DNA of 64,000 nt from Narthecium ossifragum (Eukaryota; Streptophyta; Magnoliopsida; Dioscoreales; Nartheciaceae): positions 11,794,290-11,858,289 of the forward strand of contig OY986965.1 of the NCBI GenBank assembly GCA_963920575.1, given 5' to 3'. Positions 33,905-44,626 of the stretch are shown here, one piece after another. The number at the start of each line of letters is the position of its first letter. Position 1 is the stretch's first letter. The notes beneath the pieces are model-generated. The model made no database searches, was not told the origin of the DNA, and worked only from the letters and a program-made list of their open reading frames with translations. The translations under genes were made by a program, and so were the position numbers.

Positions 33905-34349
33905 TCGGCTAGTTCCACACTCGCGCTTGTATACACACTGACCTTGTTTGTGGTAATGTTTGCTTAGAATGGTTAGTGGGACCCGGGATCGGAAGATCCG
34001 GACTTAGGCTTGAGTTCTTGCCTAAGTTTAGCTTTCAACACAAAAAGGATCGATCCTCTGAGGCTAAGAGATCGATCCTCTTCGTGCCAGAAAGTCAAGT
34101 GTGATCGTCATGAAGTGATGGAAGGATCGATCCTTCATAAGTCGGTTCGTTTGCCTATAAAGCAGACGAGACTTTCTTCCTTGAATCCCTTTTGAAATCC
34201 GGCAATCTGAGCTCAGATCTCGCGATTTTTGAAGGCTTCTGAGGACGATCCAAGGCCTAGCTGCTTGGATCTAAGCTGCTCTTGCTCGGTAGGGATCCTA
34301 CCGACATCTCTCTTCGGGGTTTTGAGTTTTCCGGGTCGGGGCGCGACAA
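33905..34349 (+). mobile_element. LTR fragment inserted in the LINE endonuclease
   Basis: The right end GGGTCGGGGCGCGACA (ending 34349) matches the 3' end of the solo-LTR family, and the LINE frame resumes just after it. The left end is unclear; a TG start is not obvious, so the insertion may be 5'-truncated or rearranged. It carries a GATCGATC pair (34048/34070, 22 bp apart), a single site at 34125, and CCTATAAAGC (about 34154), a possible TATA box. Confidence 0.55.
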
Positions 34350-34839
34350 CTAGAGCTGGTCCTTCCACCTTTCGCCTAGAACACTCTTGGTTAAAAGCTC
34401 CGGAGTTCAGAGAAGTTTTGATTGATACTTGGATGTGTCCTTCGTTCCATGGTTCTAAGCAGTATGTCTTCACCTCTAACTTGAAGGCAGTGAAGGCGAC
34501 CGTGAAGGACTGGGATCGGAGGGACGGCAATGAGGATATTTTTCGAACTGGCAAATCGGTGGAGGGGTGGCTGGAGGACCTTTACAAGCGAGAGGAGCAT
34601 GGGCTTGCTTCCGTGCAGGAAATTGATCAGATTTCTCAATTGGAGAAGCAGTTGGAGGCCTTGATTGAGAAGCAGCAAGACAGGGCATCACAGAGGGTTC
34701 GAAAAGTTTGGCTTCAATCTGGGGATCGTAACACTTCCTTCTTCCACTGGCTGGTTATTGAGCGAGCTTCGAAGTCCACAGTTCGTGAGGTGCTGAATGA
34801 GGATGGGGTTGCAGTCTCTGGCCAGGAGGAGATGGGAGA

Positions 34840-36940
34840 TGTCGCGCCCCGACCCGCAGAGCGCGACCGGGCCGGGGGCGCGAGGGGGAGAGAACCTACA
34901 ACCATAGCCTCAACCGGCGGAAACAGTTGAGATTAAAGCCCAGCTGGCGGAAACAGCTGGACGGCACAGAGAAAGAGCGGAAGCAAGCTAACTAAACAAC
35001 TATTAACATTTATTACAAACCAGCAATAAAAAGTTAACAGGGTTTAGTACAACAGCTACAAGGGATCACAATCCCCAAAAAGAAACCACAACACCCACCG
35101 GGGTCTCCGCGAACGCACAGACGAACCCATCCTGACCCTCAGACATGGTCAAGATCCGGAGCGCTGCCTCGAGACGACCGAGGGGGGTAACACTGGGACA
35201 GAGCGGCCACCTGCACCTGCAACAAACACAGTCCAGGTAGGCATGAGCAACAGCTCAGCAGGGTCCTACTCTACAACTCCCACAAACAAGGGGTAAAGCA
35301 ACCGGACACACTCTGATGCCAAGTACCGAGGCTTGCCAAGGATCCCACAATCCCATCAATAACCCGAAGGGTTCCTGTCCTAGGTGCGTATCTCCGATAA
35401 CGCCACTGCTCAGGGGTGGGCAACTCCGACATTCCCTGACACAGGGTGGACATGACGCAACCAGTAGGACCCCCTTCTCCAAGCGGGATCTCCGCACTTG
35501 GCGGAACAACCGAGGTTAAGACTACCATTACTCGGTACTCTAAGCAGCAGAGTCAACACCCACCCAACCTACCCTAGCATGTCTAATGCACAGGAAAACA
35601 GGGTAGGATAAGTATGATAAAGCTGTAAACAACCAACACAACAAGGGCACACCTTCGGCCCATTTATTCTACACACCCCGAGAGGCATCACCCTCTCGGT
35701 TCAACCACAAAGCAATAAGCACTCATGCATAACTCATTACAGGATAAGCCCCGAGGGCAAAACCGCAAAAAAATCACTTGCATGCGAAGCCCCGCGGGCA
35801 AAACAGCACTTAAAGCAAGTAAAACCCTCTCTGCACCGAAAGAGATCGATCTCCTATAGCATGGAGATCGATCTTCCTCGAGGCTAGGAGCACCCGTCCC
35901 GGTCACCCCCACGAGATCGATCTCCACCCATATGAAGATCGATCTTGTAGGTGACGTGGACGCAAACCGCGCAGGCACCAGCCGCCAAGAGATCGATCTC
36001 CCTCCCAGGGAGATCGCTCTCGCTCGGGCGGGATGGGCCACCCCGACCAAGATCGATCTCTTTCCAAGAGATCGATCATGATTGGGTTCACGCCGGCGGC
36101 CGGACGGCGAGGAACACCGCCGGAAACCGCCACCATACCTCACCAAACTAGGTGGGCTGGTAGATCTCAGTGCCACGAAGCTACTCAAGGCTTCAAAACC
36201 GGGAAAGAACAACTCCACGAGGAGATCCAAGCAAAACAAAACCCGGATTCAAAACCCTCAAACAGCCGGAGTTTTAGAATAAGAACCCTACCTCTTCAAC
36301 GCAGCTTCGATCCACAAGTCCTACCCCAGGACCTTTCTCGCCTTGCCACGAACCCAACGAGCCTTCAAGCTCCCGGAGAGGTGGCCGGAGGAGGAAGAAC
36401 GGCGAGCGAAAGCTCTCAGCCGGAACAGGGGAAAGCAGAGCCGCGAGGAAGAAGAAGAGAAGCAGGGGAAGAAAGGAAGGGGGAAGGGGCGGGTAAGGCC
36501 GGGGGAAAGCCGGCGAAGGCGGGGAAAAGCTGGGGGAGGGGAGGGAAAGTCTTCCCTCCCCTGACAGGGGAAGCGACGGCCACCGCGGTGGCCGTCCTTC
36601 GAAAGCCACCGACAGAGACTTCCAGGCACAGGGAGATCGATCTTCATGGACATGGAGATCGATCTTCCTCGCCCAGAACGGCGACCACTAGGCACAGAGA
36701 AATCGATCTTCACCCCCATGGAGATCGATCTCCCTTGCCCAAAACGGAAACCTTGGCTGAGACACAAGCCCAAGCACAGGACTTCCGAACCAGGGTCCAC
36801 CTAACCTTTCTAACCAAAAACAAGCATCAACCAATGTCTGTGTGTGCACAACCATTGTGAAACGACCGCCAAGGCGCAATTTCCCAAATTGCCCTTGGGG
36901 TAAACAACAAGCCACAGGGATGGAGGGGCAGGTCCTCACA
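34840..36940 (-). mobile_element. Solo LTR (same family as 15294-31740), minus orientation
   Basis: It starts TGTCGCGCCCCGACCC and ends AGGTCCTCACA, with a perfect 5-bp target-site duplication GGAGA (34835-34839, 36941-36945). At 2101 bp, its reverse complement begins TGTGAGGACCTG and shares the CCCCAAGGG, AATTTGG and AAATTGCGC blocks with the element at 15294. Removing it rejoins the LINE ORF2 frame exactly. GATCGATC-type pairs lie at 35844/35866, 35915/35937, 36635/36657 and 36701/36723 (all 22 bp; the 36701 site reads AATCGATC). Two off-spaced pairs are at 35991/36012 (21) and 36051/36070 (19). Long ORFs inside it come from high GC content and are not genes. Confidence 0.9.
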
Positions 36941-39926
36941 GGAGAGGTCTTTGTCCGGTATTACACTCACTTGTGGGAGGAGGATGCTACTGGTCTGGAT
37001 GTGGAGCTCCCAGTGCTTCCTCTAGTTCGGGAGGAGGACCGACCATTGCTTGAGGCTCCTGTGACTGATGTTGAGGTCAAGGAAGCCTTGGTGAGCATGG
37101 GCAAAGGTTATTGCCCCGGGCCTGATGGCATTCCGGTGGAGCTTTACCTTGACTTTTGGGATGTGGTTGGTGGAGATTTTGTGGAAATCATTCAAAAGTT
37201 CTTCCGGACTGCTCGGCTACCTCCTAGTTGGAATGAGACCCTTATCTCATTTATTCCTAAGTGCAAATTCCCTAGGAATGTGAGGGAATTCAGACCTATC
37301 AGCCTCTGCAACGTCGGTTATAAGGTAATTACTACAATCCTTGCCCGGCGGATGAACTTGGTCCTGGGTGATCTTATCGGCATCGAACAATCAGCTTTTC
37401 TCTTCGAAAGATGCATCTATGATAATATTGATGCTGCCAAGGAGGTGCTTCACTCTATGCAGACGGCTCCTAAAACCAAAAGTCTGATGGTTCTTAAGAT
37501 AGACCTAAGGGCGGCCTACGATAGGGTTCAATGGGGTTTCCTGCGCAGGGTGCTAATATCCGTGGGCTTCCCGTCAAGGTAGGTTGCTTGGGTGATGTCT
37601 TGTGTGGAGGGGCCGCTATTTTCATTCATTCTTAATGACCGACTTCATGGTCGGTTGGCGTCTCGACGTGGTCTTAGGTAAGGGGAGAGAGGGTCTTAGG
37701 CAAGGGGGCCCTCTCTCCCCTTACCTCTTCCTTATGGTGCAGGAAGTCCTCTCTAGACTTCTGAAGGCTCCTGGCTTTGGTATCAGTGGGCTGGATTTCA
37801 GAGGCTCGGACTTCTCCCTCTCTCACATTTTGTATGCTGATGACTGCTTGGTGTTCTCTAGAGCCGATTGCATGGAGGCTCGGCGGCTCAAGTTGTTGCT
37901 TATCAGGTTCAAGTTGCTTGCTGGGCTTGAAATGAATGGCGCCAAGTCTAGTATTTGGTTCTCGCTGTCGACCGATGGGAATCGTCGGGCTATTATTTGT
38001 CAGATTTTGGGTCTTGCAGAAGCAGAAGGTACGTAGTCATACCATGGGACTCCTATTGGTGTTGGGAGAGCGAAGAAGTCGGATTCTTCGGCAATTGTGG
38101 AAAAGATGACATCCCGTATCCTTTCTTGGCAAGGTAGATTTATCGCCGAGCCGAGGCGACTAGTCCTTCTTAAGGCGGTCCTTCAAGCTATCCCGACCTA
38201 TGTCATGGCGACGACTCATGTTCATGTTGCTGTGATCAAGACCTTAGAGCAGATTTGTAGGGAATTTTTGTGTAGAGGGAAGAGGTCCGGGCTTGGCTTA
38301 GTTGCTTGGAAGGATGTGTGCCTTCCTCTGGAGGCAGGCGGACTTGGGGTGCGTGATTTCTCTACATGGCAGGTGGCTCTAAAAATGAAGCGTGTGGCTC
38401 AATTTCTGGACGATGGGTCTAATGTATGGAAGGAACTAGTGAAAGCGAAGTATCGATGGGATGGACTTCTCCCGTCGCTTGCAAAGTCTGCTTCACCATC
38501 GTCGCACTGGAGGTCCATTTGCACTGCAGCAGAGGAGGTGAGGCATGGATTAGCGTGGTCGGTTGGAGAGAATAATCGAGGGTATGTGCTTCATGATTCT
38601 TGGTTCTCTCAGGTTCCGCTCGTGAGGTGGCCTACATTTGTTAAGGTTGATGATGCTTTGGATGGCTTGGTTGCCGGTCATCTGATGCAGGGGAGGATTT
38701 GGAATAGAGAAAGGGTGCTGCAACTCTGTCATCCTCTCTTGACTGATTTTATCCTGGCTGTGGGCATTGGCAACATGGGAGATGCTGCTAAGTGGGCATT
38801 TAACAGCTCCGGAAAGATATCTACTTCATCGGCGTATTTGATGTTGATTCAGCGTAAGCGTCACTTGGTGTCTGACGTTTCCTGGTCTAATGTTTGGAGG
38901 CTTCATGCGGGCCCTAGAGTCAAGCATTTTATCTGGCGTGTTGTGAGGGGGGAAGTCGCAGTCTGTGACCTTTTGTGGCGCCTCTGCTTATCTACCGATC
39001 GTGACTGTCCTAGATGTGCCTGGAATTGAACACGCAGTATTTGGTTGTAGATTCTTTCGTCAGGTATTCGAGATCATTGCGGAGAAGGTAGGGATCCTTC
39101 TTTCGTCGTGGCAACCTGGTAGGCTGTTGGAGTTTCTTGTTGGCTCTTGTGGACGGGAGAGGGAGAAGGTACAGCGTGCGTATCTGGTAGTTGGTGCGTA
39201 GCTTATCTGGACGGATCATAACGATCGTGTTTTCAATGATGGTGGTTCATCGGCTTTGGTGGTGGCTTACAGAATAATGAGAGATGTCAAGGAAGTTGTT
39301 GGTCTCAAGCAGCGGGGCGAGACCTTTGATGAATGGAGGAGCGGGGTTCAGGTGATTAGAACTGATGCCTCCGTTGATCCCGAGTCTGGCGATGTGGCGG
39401 TTGGTGCTGTTGGTCTGGCCTGCGATAGGCTACCTGCATGGGTTGTGGGTTCGCCGGTCTCTACTGGGTTCGTTCTGCAGAGTGAGATGTTAGCGATCGC
39501 ATGGTCTTAAAGAGGCAAGGTTTCGAGGTGTTAGACGCCTGATCGTTGAGTCCGACTCCTTGGATGTTGTACAGATTGTGAACGGCTTGAGGCTACGACC
39601 AGTGGAGCTTGTGTAGATAACTCAAGGGATTTGGCAAGAGGTGCTCGCCTTGGATTCTGTCTTGTTTTTCTATCTCCCTAGGTCGTTTAATGTGTATGCT
39701 GATTGTGTTGCCCGGTTCTGCCGTCGCTCGGGGTCTTCATTTGTTTGGGGCTGCGAGGATGGGCTGGGAATGCTTGATAGCTTGTTATAACTCCTGGTTT
39801 TGTTAGCCTTCGGGCTCATCTCATCAAAAAAAAAACTGGATAAACGTATCTCGGAATCCGCACATCCTCCCATACCCTCCCATCCATCGGCTTCATCCCA
39901 TCCTCTGCCATCCAAATAGGCCCTAT

Positions 39927-41131
39927 GTAATCCCCTCTTAGACCTTCAATCCCTTCAATAATGTGATATCTTTTTTCCCAATCTAAAGCTCCATGGTTTG
40001 TTAGATCTCCATCCTAGTCTTTCAATATGTATAATTTGATCCATTGAAGTAGGATGAGTGACCTATTGGTAGATTATCCCTCTATATTTTTCATATCGAT
40101 TTAGGATCTCTAAGGGTTGTTACACTACTAATATAGAGACCTAGCTCTAATACCAATTGAAGGTCTAAGAGGAGGTTGATTTGGACCTTAAAAGAAAAAT
40201 CAATAAGAGGAAAACCTAGGTAGGAGAAGTTTAATAAAACCGTATGCTTGTAAATGAATAGAGTATAAAATAAAGCAAGTAAATGGAAGGATAAGATGAG
40301 AGTTAAGAGAGATTGCATCATATTTTTATAGTAGTTTGGCCAACCTTGCCTACGTCCACTTCACTCAAGAGTCCTCCTTGAGGTTCCACTACTTACAAGA
40401 CCTCTTACAAGATTTCTACCAAACTTACGGGTGCTTGGTAACCTTACAATCTCTCTCAATAACTCTTGGGTATCTCTCAATATACTTCTTCACACTTGAA
40501 GAAGATTTAGAAAGGTTAAGCTTACAAATAAAGAGAATAAACTTGCTAGAATATTATCCCAAAATCCTTTAGCTCCCCCTAAGTCTTGTGCAAGTTTGCT
40601 GCATCTCCCTTTTATAGCTGAGCTTCAAAGCCCTCCAAATAGCCTTCCAATGGCTATTTTCTCCTTCTCCAACTACTAGTTTTCTAACTGGCGATCGATC
40701 GTCGCATTGTCCGCCATATCGTCCATTGCGTTCAAAGTAGCACTTGGATCGACCGTCGCATCGACCTTCAGGCTTCACGGTCGACCGTCACATCGTCCGT
40801 GATATCGTTCGTGAGCCTCTATTGTGAGAAACGCTTCTTAGGGTCGATGACTCATTTGACCATCGCTTCTCCAAGACAAGTCACATAGGCCACGGTCGAT
40901 CGGTCCATCGACCGTCGGCCTATTTCCAACGAACAGCAACCGTGGTTGATCCGTGCACCAACTGCCATACTTTTACAGTCGATCCGTGCATCAACTGCCG
41001 CATCGACCGCTAGTACAAAAACATCTTAAATATAATTGTAATGCTTTCCAAATTAATGGATGTTAATATTAATGCAAAGTTTTATCATTATACATAATTT
41101 GACATCATCAAAACAATACTAGGACTAACAG
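39927..41131 (-). mobile_element. Truncated Copia-type element, minus strand (LTR 40158-41131 plus internal stub)
   Basis: Read on the minus strand, the LTR begins TGTTAGTCCTAGTATTG at 41131 and ends CCTTCA at 40158. A primer-binding site TGGTATTAGAGC (40155-40144) follows, a one-base variant of the initiator tRNA-Met site. About 200 bp of interior remain (39927-40143). The other LTR and pol are absent. The U3 (about 40690-41010 in window coordinates) carries repeated motifs such as GATCGATCGTCGCA, GATCGACCGTCGCATCG and GGTCGATCGGTCC. The LTR abuts the receptor-kinase coding text at 41132 with no gap. Confidence 0.7.
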
Positions 41132-41473
41132 GGATTGCTCGAGGGCTGCTCTACCTTCATTGAGATTCTAGATTGAGAATCATTCATCGAGATGTGAAGG
41201 CAAGCAACATTTTACTTGATGAAGAATTTGACCCAAAAATCTCCAATTTCGGCACGACACGCATTTTAGAGGAGATCAAACTAAGGATTCTACACAAATA
41301 ATTGTTGGAACATTGTGAGTAACAACCTAAATGCAAAAATCTGGTCAGTGGCGTGCATGCACTTGTATTGAGGCTACATGTCACCCGAATACGCCAAGGA
41401 AGGCTGATTTTCTGAAAAGTCCGATGTCTTCAGCTTTGGAGTTTTGCTATTAGAGATTGTGAGTGGTAAAAAG
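41132..41473 (+). pseudogene. RLK exons, catalytic loop to subdomain IX
   Basis: The frame reads GIARGLLYLH, a TGA stop, then [19 protein letters not shown]: the catalytic HRD is intact. The DFG that should follow is NFG (KISNFG), a loss of the magnesium-binding Asp. A second stop precedes a GT-containing junction near 41314. After a short probable intron come GYMSPEYAKEG, a stop, and then FSEKSDVFSFGVLLLEIVSG. The sequence stops at about 41473, where a Gypsy LTR starts. The left edge directly abuts a Copia-type LTR, and the upstream part of this exon is missing. Confidence 0.85.
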
Positions 41474-44400
41474 TGTACACCAAAGTTTTGTCTCTTTCAT
41501 GCACAAGACAATCGTAGGCATCATCATGCGAAAGTGAGCAACAACGAAAAGGGAAGCCTAACGAAAGAAAAGTCACAAAATTAGAAGCCTAGACGGGACA
41601 AAAGCATTTAATATAACCGGCTAGCAGTTCAATTGCAAGCCACGATGCCATGATGGAAATAGCCATTTAGGAAACCACCACCAACCGCTCTCAACTGCGA
41701 GCCACGATTGAAGCAACTGTCAATGGAACTGCTACAAACCGCTTGGGGAAGAAAGCAGTATAAAAGATCAAGGAGTACAACAATTTGAAGCTCTCGTAAC
41801 CCAGAATCCAGAGCAAGACTCTTGTCAGTAGGCTTAGCCATTGTTGTATTTTAGACTTAGGTTTTTCACAGGTCCACCCTGCACTTTATTTTGTAGGTCC
41901 GCCCTGCACGCAGGTCTGCCCTACATCTTTGTAACTTACTCGCATTAATTTGCAAGTAAGTATTTCGTCGGAACCGTCAGCGGTGCCGCATCTGCAATTA
42001 ATAATATATGATCATTTTGACGGAGCCGATTTCTGTGCCGTCAGAGCAAATCTTTAGTTCTTGATTGAATTTAACTTATTTTCATTGTATCTTTTTCACA
42101 ACTTTAGCAACCTCACTCGCTTTAGAGGAAGTTGGAGAAAACACGTCCGTGATCTATCACGATTTTGTTGTTCGCCGAGAGTCAATTTCGCGCGTGAACA
42201 TTTTTGGCACGCTCAGTGGGACCCAGTGTGCTAAACAAGACGCATATGCGATTAAGATCAGGCAACATGGTTGGCGAACAGTATGGAGATGCTCCTATCA
42301 TCGGCGACGCCAACAACGATGAGCAGCAATTTCCAGCAGTCCCTAACCCATCGCCAATACATGGTGAACCAGTTCATGGAGAGCCCAGCCGCAGAGGCGC
42401 AGCGAATGAATTGCCGCCAGCAAATGGCGAACTGGTAACATCAAATAATCCCAATACATTGCCTGATGCTAATCTAAGAGAAGCGATTAGGCCCTACTTT
42501 GAAGTTCTATTGCATGAACTAAGACAGGAAATTAGGGATTCACATGACCAAAATGTATCTGGACTACAACACAATTATGGTGCTAACGCACCAAGATACA
42601 ATCAGAGGCCTCCTAGAGTAATTGGTCAGAGAGACCAAATAGGCGGCCATCGGGATGAAAATCACAGGATAAATCGAGGTGGCCCGTTTAATTTTGATAA
42701 CCTCTTTGGCCATGCAACCTTTGAAAACCTCGGGAATAGAGAAGCCTATAGACCATATAGGCACTTCCATGCACCAAGGCTAGACCCTAGAGGAAATTTG
42801 AATGGCCATATTTTTTATGAGCCTCGAATGCCTCCTAAGCATCACGAAAACCCAGAAGTAAATCGAGAACCACATCCTGAAGTACATCTAGAGCCACCAC
42901 CTAAAATTGACCTTAGGGTTCAAATTGCTACTATCGTACATGAGCAAATCGGTCAAGCTCAAGAAAATCGTGCATCGGTATATAGGAAGCCATATCCTGA
43001 TTGGGTTGACCAGTTGTATCCATTCCCTAGGGGATATAGAGTCCCTGACTTCCCAACATTTAATGGGACCGATGAGATTTCGACTATACAACACATTGGC
43101 TGTTTCTCACTATTATGTACCGATGTAGGTGATTATTATAAGTTAAGGCTTTTTCCAAGCTCTTTATCTAGAATTGCTTTTTTGTGGTACATTAGCCTGC
43201 CCCCGAATTAAGTTCAGACTTGGCCCCAAATGGAACAAGTATTCCATACTCAGTTGTATAAGGTTATACCAAATGTGTCCATGGAAGATTTAACACAAAT
43301 GCGACATCTGCCACAAGAGGGCGTAGAAGATTTTCTACGACGATTTAAGAGGGCTAGAAGCAAGTGCTTCACACCACTACCCGAGCACAAATTTGTAAAG
43401 ATAGCACAAGGAGGGCTTTCTTTCGAGTTAAAGAAGAAATTTCAGGATAAAAAGTTCAATGATATATTCCAATTAACCCACAGTGCTGTCAAGTATGAAC
43501 AGTTGCTCAAGGAGGAAGCTAAAGCGAAAAGTTCTTCAAAAGGAACCTATTTTCCCGACCTGAACTGTGAAATACATAATGCAGATGCAAGTGGGTATGG
43601 AGAAATGGACAACTGTTTGGCAGAATTAGTCAAGGGTGATCCCTATATATGCAGAGCCCTAGTAAAATTGGTGGAAGACATCAAAGGAAAGGAAGCAAAG
43701 GACGGGAAACGTCCTCCACGAAAATTTACTTTTGATATCATGAAGGCTTATCAAATATTTGTTCAGCTCTATAAAGATAAGCAAATAAGAGTTATCAGGA
43801 ACCATGTTTTGCCAAGAAAAGAGCAAACTAAAGGGAAAAAATATTGTAAATGGCATAACGCATGGACCCATAATACTGATGCTTGCCTTGTTTTTCGCAA
43901 CATTTTGCAGGATGCCATCGATAGCGGAATGATTAGCTTTCCAAAAAAGGAACTCTCGATGGGAGTGGACAAAAATCTGTTCCCAACAGTAGGAGTAAAC
44001 GCATCGCAAGCAGATGTAACCAAGCTTAAACTACGAAGTTAAAACTAGTTTTGGATGAGGATACCACCATGGACGAAAAACGTCCCTATGAAGACGAAAA
44101 ACGTCATAGTGTTTTCTCCAGGATTGAAACCAAGGGCGAAAGCAGTCACCATCATCAGAACCTATGCTTCAGGTGCAAGAGAGAAGTTAGGGCGCCAATG
44201 TCCCCGAAGATGGCGTCCAAGGATCAAGGCAAGCTACCTAGGCCTCGTCTTCGAAGCGAGGTTGTAAGCATGCCAGAGCGAAAAGCTCCATATCAGCAAT
44301 ACTACCTTCCGAGAACTTACAAGCCAAAGACAACTATGCCAAATACATAGCATAGATACAACTTCCGAGAAAGGAGGACAATCCCCGTAGAAGAAATGAT

Positions 44401-44510
44401 GAGGACCCGGCTTAGAAGATATGAAAAGCAATATGGACAAGCAATGCGGCGAAGGCAGATCATCGAAAAGAAAGTCAATTTCATGGGCGAACAAAAAGAA
44501 CACCTTTTAT
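41474..44510 (+). mobile_element. Truncated Gypsy element: 5' LTR, primer site and gag only
   Basis: The LTR is placed at about 41474-42200 (TGTACACC ... GCGTGAACA), with a TATA-like GTATAAAAG near 41758. It is followed by TTTTTGGCACGCTCAGTGGG, a common plant Gypsy primer-site region. Gag runs 42204-44042; some protease-region remnants follow to about 44510. Pol and the 3' LTR are missing, so the right side is a deletion junction. The element split the receptor kinase between the LLLEIVSG and AWKLW parts. Confidence 0.75.
42204..44042 (+). pseudogene. Gypsy gag, one internal stop
   Basis: Two open stretches in the same frame (42204-43211 and 43230-44042) are separated by a TAA at 43209-43211. 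The likely natural start is a downstream Met in MRLRSGNMVGEQ. The first part is hydrophilic, with FPTFNGTDEISTIQHIGCF and the LWYISLPPN end. The second continues with MEQVFHTQLYKV, VEDFLRRFKRARSKC, LSFELKKKFQDKKF, and a CKWHNAWTHNTDACLVF block typical of this gag family. Gag would form the virus-like particle. The frame ends before any protease motif. Confidence 0.85.
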
Positions 44511-44626
44511 GATGCTAAAACCAATCTGAAGATAGGCCCAGCATGTCTTGTCTGAATTTTGACAATAATACTGTAGAACCATAATATAATTTTTTTTCCA
44601 TTCAAATTCTTGTCTGAATCTTGCAG

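Larger units (their letters stand above)
33209..39789 (+). pseudogene. LINE ORF2: endonuclease, reverse transcriptase, RNase H (broken)
   Basis: The start MKLFFWNTRGAG is the standard opening of plant L1 endonucleases. AGDFNAIVSAEEKQGG (33600-33665) and FTWTN (33757) are endonuclease motifs, followed by VGSDHVPVLVTL at 33860. After the first insertion, EHSWLKAPEFREVL and WLQSGDRNTSFFHWL lead to the solo LTR. The reverse transcriptase then runs KGYCPGPDGIPVELY, FRPISLCNVGYKVITTILA, KIDLRAAYDRVQW, RQGGPLSPYLF and the catalytic YADD (about 37830). A zf-RVT region (WRLHAGPRVKHFIWRV, CPRC) and RNase H follow (TDASVDPESGDVAVGAVGL 39358-39420; DCVARFC near 39710). Breaks include TAG near 37579 and several frameshifts. 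Confidence 0.88.
32640..39835 (+). mobile_element. L1-type LINE retrotransposon, degenerate, with two LTR insertions
   Basis: The element has a short ORF1-like region, an ORF2 with apurinic endonuclease, reverse transcriptase and RNase H, and a poly-A tail (39826-39835) after GGGCTCATCTCATC. That is the plant L1 plan. The 5' end is approximate. LTR insertions interrupt it at about 33905-34349 and 34840-36940; without them it is about 4.6 kb. Multiple stops and frameshifts make it inactive. No target-site duplication could be read with confidence. Confidence 0.85.
32522..39923. mobile_element. Possible MITE (PIF/Harbinger-like ends) hosting the LINE
   Basis: The left end GGCCCCCGTTTGG (32522) and the inverted right end CCAAATAGGGCC-like (reading CCAAATAGGCCC, ending 39923) form imperfect terminal inverted repeats. 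Both sides carry TAT (32519-32521 and 39924-39926). Subterminal GGATCCGGAATT and CGGAATCCG are also shared. If real, the MITE was about 200 bp before the LINE inserted. The short, imperfect ends leave this tentative. Confidence 0.4.

Noticed and set aside
36033..36860. 275-codon + strand ORF
   Set aside because: It lies wholly inside the minus-oriented solo LTR. Its RSI/DRS-rich text comes from translating GATCGATC repeats and a GC-rich stretch; no domain is present.
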